Assembly: GCA_016713305.1 (NCBI GenBank)
Contig: JADJPK010000004.1
Span: 682,001 to 746,000, forward strand
Direction: 5' to 3'
From: Betaproteobacteria bacterium
GTDB taxonomy: Bacteria > Pseudomonadota > Gammaproteobacteria > Burkholderiales > Ga0077523
Length of the DNA: 64,000 nt
Part shown: piece by piece, positions 59,628-64,000 of the stretch
How positions within the stretch are numbered: position 1 is the stretch's first letter
Layout of the letters: each line of letters starts with the position of its first letter
Translations under genes and position numbers: made by a program
The notes under the pieces: generated by a model
The model's input: only the letters and a program-made list of their open reading frames with translations
What the model was told of the DNA's origin: nothing
Database searches by the model: none

Positions 59628-62600
59628 TCACATCCCGATGTCGGCGAGTCGCGCCTGCCGCACGAACCGCCTTCTCACCAGAGAGAACACGACCGGCACG
59701 AGCAGCAGGGTCGCCACGGTGGCAAGCACCAGGCCGCCGATGACGGCCCTGCCGAGAGGCGCGTTCTGTTCGCCTCCGTGCCCCAATCCGCTGGCCATGG
59801 GCGCCATGCCCACGATCATCGCAAAGGCAGTCATCAGCACGGGGCGCAGCCGCGTGCTCACCGCTTCCAGCGCAGCCGCTGAAGGCGGCAGCCCGTCGGC
59901 CAATCTCTCGTTGGCGAACGACACCAGCAGCACGCTGTTGGCGGTCGCCACACCCATGGCCATGATCGCACCCATGAGTGAAGGAACGTTGAGCGTCGTG
60001 CCGGTTGCGAAAAGCATCCATACGATCCCGCACAGCGCGCCGGGCAGAGCGCTCACGATGATGAGTGGATCGGTCCACGACTGGAAGTTGATCACGAGCA
60101 GCATGTAGACCAGCAGGACGGCGAAGACCAGGCCAGCGCCCATGCGCGTGAAGGAATCACGCATGCTTTCCGCCTGGCCCGCGATCTCGATGCGGGTGTT
60201 GTTCTTCTGTGCTTCCGCCTTGGGTCGAAACTCCTCCACGACCTTCTTCACCTCGGCAGCCACTCCGCCCAGGTCCCGGCCCTGCACGTTGGCGTACACG
60301 TCGAAGGCCAGTTCCGTATTCACGTGGTTGATGATCGCGGGCACGGAGGCACGCTTGACCGTGGCGACGTTTCCGAGCGGTATGGTGGGAGACTGGCCAC
60401 GGCCGGGCAGTGGTATGGAGAGGACGGCATCCACCGAGTCCAGCGTGGTGAAGTGCGGCTGCACGACCACGACCTGATACGGCCTCCCGGTTTTCGGATC
60501 GTTCCAGTAATTCGGCGTCACCACCACGCTGGAACTCGCGGAAATGAGGAAGTTCTCGGCGATCTCGCGCTGCGTGAACCCCAGCTGCGCGGCACGCGGC
60601 CGATCCACGTCGATCTTGAGCGTGGGCTGATTCATCACCTGATGCACGTGGACATCCACGGCCCCGGGGATGGCGCTCATCTTGTCGGCCAGCGCCTGCG
60701 CCAGCTTGTGATTCCTGTAATCGCCGCCCAGCAGCTTCACGTCGATGGGCGCCGGCAATCCGAAGTTGAGGATCTGGTTCATCATGTCGCCCGGCTGAAA
60801 GTAGAACAGACAGTCCGGGAACGCCCGGGGCAGCCGTTCGCGCAGGCGCCGGACGTACTCTGCCGTCCCGGTCGCATGTTCGGCCTTCAGCGAAACGAGT
60901 ATCTCTCCGTCGCTGGAGGTGATGGTGACGTTGTCGCTATAGGCCAGGTTGGTCGACGGCGGAATGCCGATGTTGTCGATGATGACGTCGAGATCGGCGG
61001 GGTCGACGATGCGCCGTATCTCGTCTTCCACCTGCGAGAAGATCGTCCCGGTGTCCTCGATGCGCGTGCCAATGGGCGCGTTGACGTGGAGCCGGATCTG
61101 TCCTGCGTCGACCGTCGGAAAGAAGTCCTGCCCCACCCTGGGCAGAACGACGCCCGTGGATATCAGCAGCGCGGCGAATCCCGCGAGAACGACCACCGGC
61201 CGCCGCAGGCCCGCGTCGACGACCCCGAGGTAACCGCGCCGGAAGCGATCGAAACCCCGCTCGAAGGAGGCATGCCAGCCGCTGTGCGGCGCGTCGGCAT
61301 GTTCCCGCAGGAGCCTGCGCATCATCACCGGCACGACCGTGCGGCCCAGCAGGTAGCTCGAGACCACGGCAAACACCACCGCGAGCGCCATGGGAATGAA
61401 GAGGTATTTCGCGGCACCCGTCAGGAGCAGCACCGGCAGGAACACCACGCAGATGCAGAGCATGGACACGAATGCAGGCACGACGATCTCGCGCGCGGCA
61501 TCGAGGATGGATTCCGTCATCTGCTTGCCCATGGCGAGGTGGCGGTGCGTATTCTCGAGGCTCACGGTGGCATCGTCGACAAGAATGCCCACCGCGAGCG
61601 CCAGACCGCCCAGCGTCATCAGATTGAGGGTGTATCCCGACGCCCCCAGCAGGACGATCGAAAGCAGCACGGCGAGGGGAATGGTCGTCATCACGATCAC
61701 GGTGGACCGCCAACTGCCCAGGAACAGCAGAATGAGCAGGCCGGTCAGGCCTGCCGCCAGCAGACCCTCGGTCACGACCGCCTTCATGGCATTGACCACG
61801 AACACCGACTGGTCGAACAGGAAGGACAGTTTCAGACCTTCCGGCAGATTCACGCGGCCCAGCCGTTCGCGCACCTGCCGAACGATGTCCAGCGTGGAAG
61901 CACCGCCGCTTTTCAGCACCGTGAGCAGGCTCGATTTGCGGCCGTCGTGGCGCACGAGGCTCGTCTGCTCGTTGAATCCGTCGCGCACGGAAGCGACATC
62001 GCGGATGTAGATGACCTTGTCGCCGATCGTCCTGACCGGGAGATGCGCGATCTCGGCGATCTTCTCCGGGCTGTTGTTCAGTCCCAGGATGTATTCGCGG
62101 GAACCGATCTGGGTGGAGCCGGTGGGCAGATTGACGTTCTGGCGGTTCAGCGCGTCGTTGATGTCCTTCACGGTGATGCCGCGGGCCTGCATCTTGTCCG
62201 GCTCGGCGTCGATCATCACCAGGCGCGGCCGGCCGCCGTAGGGAAGGGGAACGGTGGCGCCTTGCACGGGGACCACTTCGTTCCGCACCAGCCACAGTCC
62301 CTGGTCGTACAGTTCCTGCTCGGTGAGGGTGTCGCTTCCCAGTGCGATCTGCAGGATCGGCACGCTGGAAGCGTTGTACTGCACGATCTGCGGAGGGGTC
62401 TGTCCCGGCGGCATGCGCCGGATGATCGTCTGCGAGGTCCCCGTGATCTCCGCCATCGCCTGGTCGATCCGCACGTTGGGCTGGAAGTAGATGCGGATGA
62501 CGTTCTTGCCGTAGATCGTGTGCGACTCGATGCGCCGCACGTTGCTCACGGTGGTATTGATCTGCTGTTCGGAGAAGACGGTGACCTGCTTCTCGTATGC

Positions 62601-62789
62601 ATCCGCCGGGATGCCCACGTATTGCCAGATCAGCGTGACGATCGGCTCGGTGATCTCGGGAAAGATGTCCTTCGGAATCGGTCGGACTCCCGGCGCGCCG
62701 ACGATGGCGACGATGCCACCCAGCAGAATTGCCAGCGCCCCGACCATCACCGTGTAAGGGCGCAGGAGCGCCAACCGCACGAGCCACAT
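59628..62789 (-). CDS. RND-family efflux permease (intact)
   Basis: A 1053-residue proton-driven inner-membrane exporter. The first TM segment (LVRLALLRPYTVMVGALAIL), porter domains, TM4 with GILVDDATVSLENTHRH (proton-relay aspartates) and the C-terminal GEQNAPLGRAVIGGLVLAT are all in frame. It is clearly paralogous to the interrupted permease at 4784-8044 and gives the template for repairing it (SFANERLADG versus SFAND-stop-RV). A GGGAGG site precedes the ATG at 62789. It is divergent from its adaptor gene across 136 bases that carry a direct repeat. Confidence 0.95.
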   Translation of the reverse strand: MWLVRLALLRPYTVMVGALAILLGGIVAIVGAPGVRPIPKDIFPEITEPIVTLIWQYVGIPADAYEKQVTVFSEQQINTTVSNVRRIESHTIYGKNVIRIYFQPNVRIDQAMAEITGTSQTIIRRMPPGQTPPQIVQYNASSVPILQIALGSDTLTEQELYDQGLWLVRNEVVPVQGATVPLPYGGRPRLVMIDAEPDKMQARGITVKDINDALNRQNVNLPTGSTQIGSREYILGLNNSPEKIAEIAHLPVRTIGDKVIYIRDVASVRDGFNEQTSLVRHDGRKSSLLTVLKSGGASTLDIVRQVRERLGRVNLPEGLKLSFLFDQSVFVVNAMKAVVTEGLLAAGLTGLLILLFLGSWRSTVIVMTTIPLAVLLSIVLLGASGYTLNLMTLGGLALAVGILVDDATVSLENTHRHLAMGKQMTESILDAAREIVVPAFVSMLCICVVFLPVLLLTGAAKYLFIPMALAVVFAVVSSYLLGRTVVPVMMRRLLREHADAPHSGWHASFERGFDRFRRGYLGVVDAGLRRPVVVLAGFAALLISTGVVLPRVGQDFFPTVDAGQIRLHVNAPIGTRIEDTGTIFSQVEDEIRRIVDPADLDVIIDNIGIPPSTNLAYSDNVTITSSDGEILVSLKAEHATGTAEYVRRLRERLPRAFPDCLFYFQPGDMMNQILNFGLPAPIDVKLLGGDYRNHKLAQALADKMSAIPGAVDVHVHQVMNQPTLKIDVDRPRAAQLGFTQREIAENFLISASSSVVVTPNYWNDPKTGRPYQVVVVQPHFTTLDSVDAVLSIPLPGRGQSPTIPLGNVATVKRASVPAIINHVNTELAFDVYANVQGRDLGGVAAEVKKVVEEFRPKAEAQKNNTRIEIAGQAESMRDSFTRMGAGLVFAVLLVYMLLVINFQSWTDPLIIVSALPGALCGIVWMLFATGTTLNVPSLMGAIMAMGVATANSVLLVSFANERLADGLPPSAAALEAVSTRLRPVLMTAFAMIVGMAPMASGLGHGGEQNAPLGRAVIGGLVLATVATLLLVPVVFSLVRRRFVRQARLADIGM

Positions 62790-62827
62790 TGCAACCTCCC
62801 ATGGAGGCGTTTGCTCGCCGCCTCTCG

Positions 62828-62858
62828 TTTGTTACAGTACGGTGAAAGCTTTGTTACA
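62828..62858. promoter_or_regulatory. direct repeat, candidate operator in the RND divergent region
   Basis: TTTGTTACA occurs at 62828-62836 and 62850-62858, exactly 22 bases (two helical turns) apart. The repeats lie midway between the divergent permease and adaptor starts, so one regulator could control both. No TetR- or MarR-type regulator gene is visible in the window. Confidence 0.45.
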
Positions 62859-62925
62859 ACAAGATCCGATGTGCGAGCTCCATCCGCACTTGTCCGGCAA
62901 GCGATCTTGGAGGAGGAAGTTGCCC

Positions 62926-64000
62926 ATGAATGCTCTGCGCGCCGTGGAACGTCTGCGTCGTTGGCTTCACACTGGAAAAGGTTCCGGGGGTGCTGCCCTC
63001 ACTGTCGCGACGATCGCCGCCGCCGCGGTCCTGGTGGGACAGGCGCCCGACCGTTCCGCGATCGCCGCCGCCGCACCGCAGGCCGAGAAGCCGCGCGTGA
63101 GCTACGTGGAAGCAAAGCGCGGCAAGGATTCCGCCCACGTCACGCTTCCAGCGACGCTGCAGGCCATGCAGGAGGCGACCCTGCACGCGCGCACGAGCGG
63201 CTATGTGAAGAAGTGGACAGCCGAGATCGGCGACAGGGTCACGCGCGGCCAACTCCTGGTGGAGATCGAGGCACCGGAACTCGACCGCGAACTGGAGCAG
63301 TCCCGGGCGAACCTCGGGCAGATCCGCGCGCAGCTCGATCTCGCCCGCGCCACGGCCACCCGCTACCGGGCTCTCGTCAAGGACGAAGCGGTCTCGTCGC
63401 AGGAAGTCGACGAGAGGCTCGGCGCCCTCGCCGCGCGCGAGGCCGACCTCGCGTCCGCGACGGCCAAGGTGCGGCAGCTCGAGAGCCACAAGAGCTTCCA
63501 GCGCATCACCGCTCCTTTCAACGGAACGATCACGGCGCGCAACGTCGAGATCGGATCGCTCGTGACGGCGGGCAGTCTCAACACGGTGCCGTGGATGTAC
63601 AAGATGGCCCAGGACGACACGATGCGGATCTTCGTGAGCGTTCCCCAGAGCCAGCTGGCCGCCGCGACGCCGGGGGCGGAAGCCGAACTGTTCGTGTCGG
63701 AACTGGGTTCCAAACCCATCGCGGCGAAGGTCGTCCGGCGTTCCGGAGCCTTCGACCCCGCCACGCGCACCCTGCTGACCGAGCTTCAGGTGGACAACCC
63801 CGGGCACCGGATTCTCCCCGGCATGTACGGACAGGTCAGGCTGCACGTGAAGTACGCCGAGCCTCCCCTCCTTGTTCCGGTGAATGCCCTTCTCGTGAGC
63901 GGCGACGGTCTGCAGGTGGCCGTCATCGGTGACGCGGACGTGGTGCAGATGCGCAAGGTCAAGCTGGGGCGGGATCTCGGCAAGGAAGTGGAAGTCCTGG
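62926..64000 (+). CDS. RND efflux membrane-fusion protein, C-terminus beyond the window
   Basis: The first 358 or so residues of an AcrA/HlyD-type adaptor. The N-terminal hydrophobic stretch (GGAALTVATIAAAAVLVGQA) is followed by the lipoyl half (LHARTSGYVKKWTAEIGDRV), an alpha-helical hairpin (about residues 120-185, rich in Ala, Arg and Glu), the second lipoyl half (RITAPFNGTITARNVEIGSL) and the beta-barrel domain. The ATG at 62926 follows AGGAGGAAG. It should work with the divergent permease. Confidence 0.92.
   Translation, partial: MNALRAVERLRRWLHTGKGSGGAALTVATIAAAAVLVGQAPDRSAIAAAAPQAEKPRVSYVEAKRGKDSAHVTLPATLQAMQEATLHARTSGYVKKWTAEIGDRVTRGQLLVEIEAPELDRELEQSRANLGQIRAQLDLARATATRYRALVKDEAVSSQEVDERLGALAAREADLASATAKVRQLESHKSFQRITAPFNGTITARNVEIGSLVTAGSLNTVPWMYKMAQDDTMRIFVSVPQSQLAAATPGAEAELFVSELGSKPIAAKVVRRSGAFDPATRTLLTELQVDNPGHRILPGMYGQVRLHVKYAEPPLLVPVNALLVSGDGLQVAVIGDADVVQMRKVKLGRDLGKEVEVL

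Noticed and set aside
60324..63932. A 1202-codon plus-strand frame spanning the second RND permease and its adaptor
   Set aside because: It crosses two real genes on both strands and has low-complexity His/Arg/Asp composition; no ribosome-binding site or domain.

Overview
The window is a high-GC, gene-dense stretch of a proteobacterial chromosome, most likely from an uncultured betaproteobacterium. Support for this comes from the order polA / thrB / BPSS1780-type membrane protein / uvrD, the DUF971-ubiE-ubiJ-ubiB cluster, the long FAD/Fe-S oxidoreductase of the DUF3683 type, and small DUF4124, DUF3617, DUF4197 and YdcH-like genes. No tRNA, rRNA, CRISPR, prophage or insertion sequence was seen.

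Layout. 1-4.6 kb: the 5' part of dnaE, a DUF4124 protein, a DMT-family permease, a broken alpha/beta hydrolase and a small exported protein. 4.7-9.2 kb: an RND permease interrupted by an in-frame stop, followed by its membrane-fusion protein. 9.3-20.3 kb: a Crp-type regulator with a secreted hydrolase, divergent from a branched-chain-type ABC transporter operon (acyl-CoA ligase, LivG, H, M, substrate-binding protein, LivF, phenylacetate-CoA-ligase-like protein). 20.4-31.7 kb: two very large sensor kinases facing each other around a small monooxygenase; one is preceded by a near-consensus sigma-28 promoter, and the other carries a CHASE domain, about nine PAS domains and two GAF domains. 31.9-41 kb: small exported proteins, polA, a LOG-family protein, thrB, a membrane protein and uvrD. 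41-48.8 kb: a LysR regulator, an unassigned terminator, DUF4197, the large FAD/Fe-S oxidoreductase, a HIT protein and a methyltransferase. 48.8-54.4 kb: phoB-phoR, then an overlapping ChaN/PDZ plus M1-peptidase pair. 54.5-57.8 kb: ubiquinone genes. 57.9-64 kb: an OprO/P-type porin with a tandem Pho-box-like promoter, then a second RND pump divergent from its fusion protein, which runs off the end.

A striking property is that ten genes are disrupted by small indels, short deletions or one in-frame stop, including housekeeping genes such as polA, phoR and ubiB. The two halves line up perfectly once one to a few bases are restored. I read most of these as sequence or assembly errors, not real gene loss, and I give one span per gene with the break position.

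Functional links. The liv cluster looks like uptake plus CoA activation of an organic (perhaps aromatic) acid under Crp-type control. PhoBR could act on the porin promoter in the same window. The ubi genes form one ubiquinone block. The two giant kinases point to complex sensory control, possibly tied to motility.
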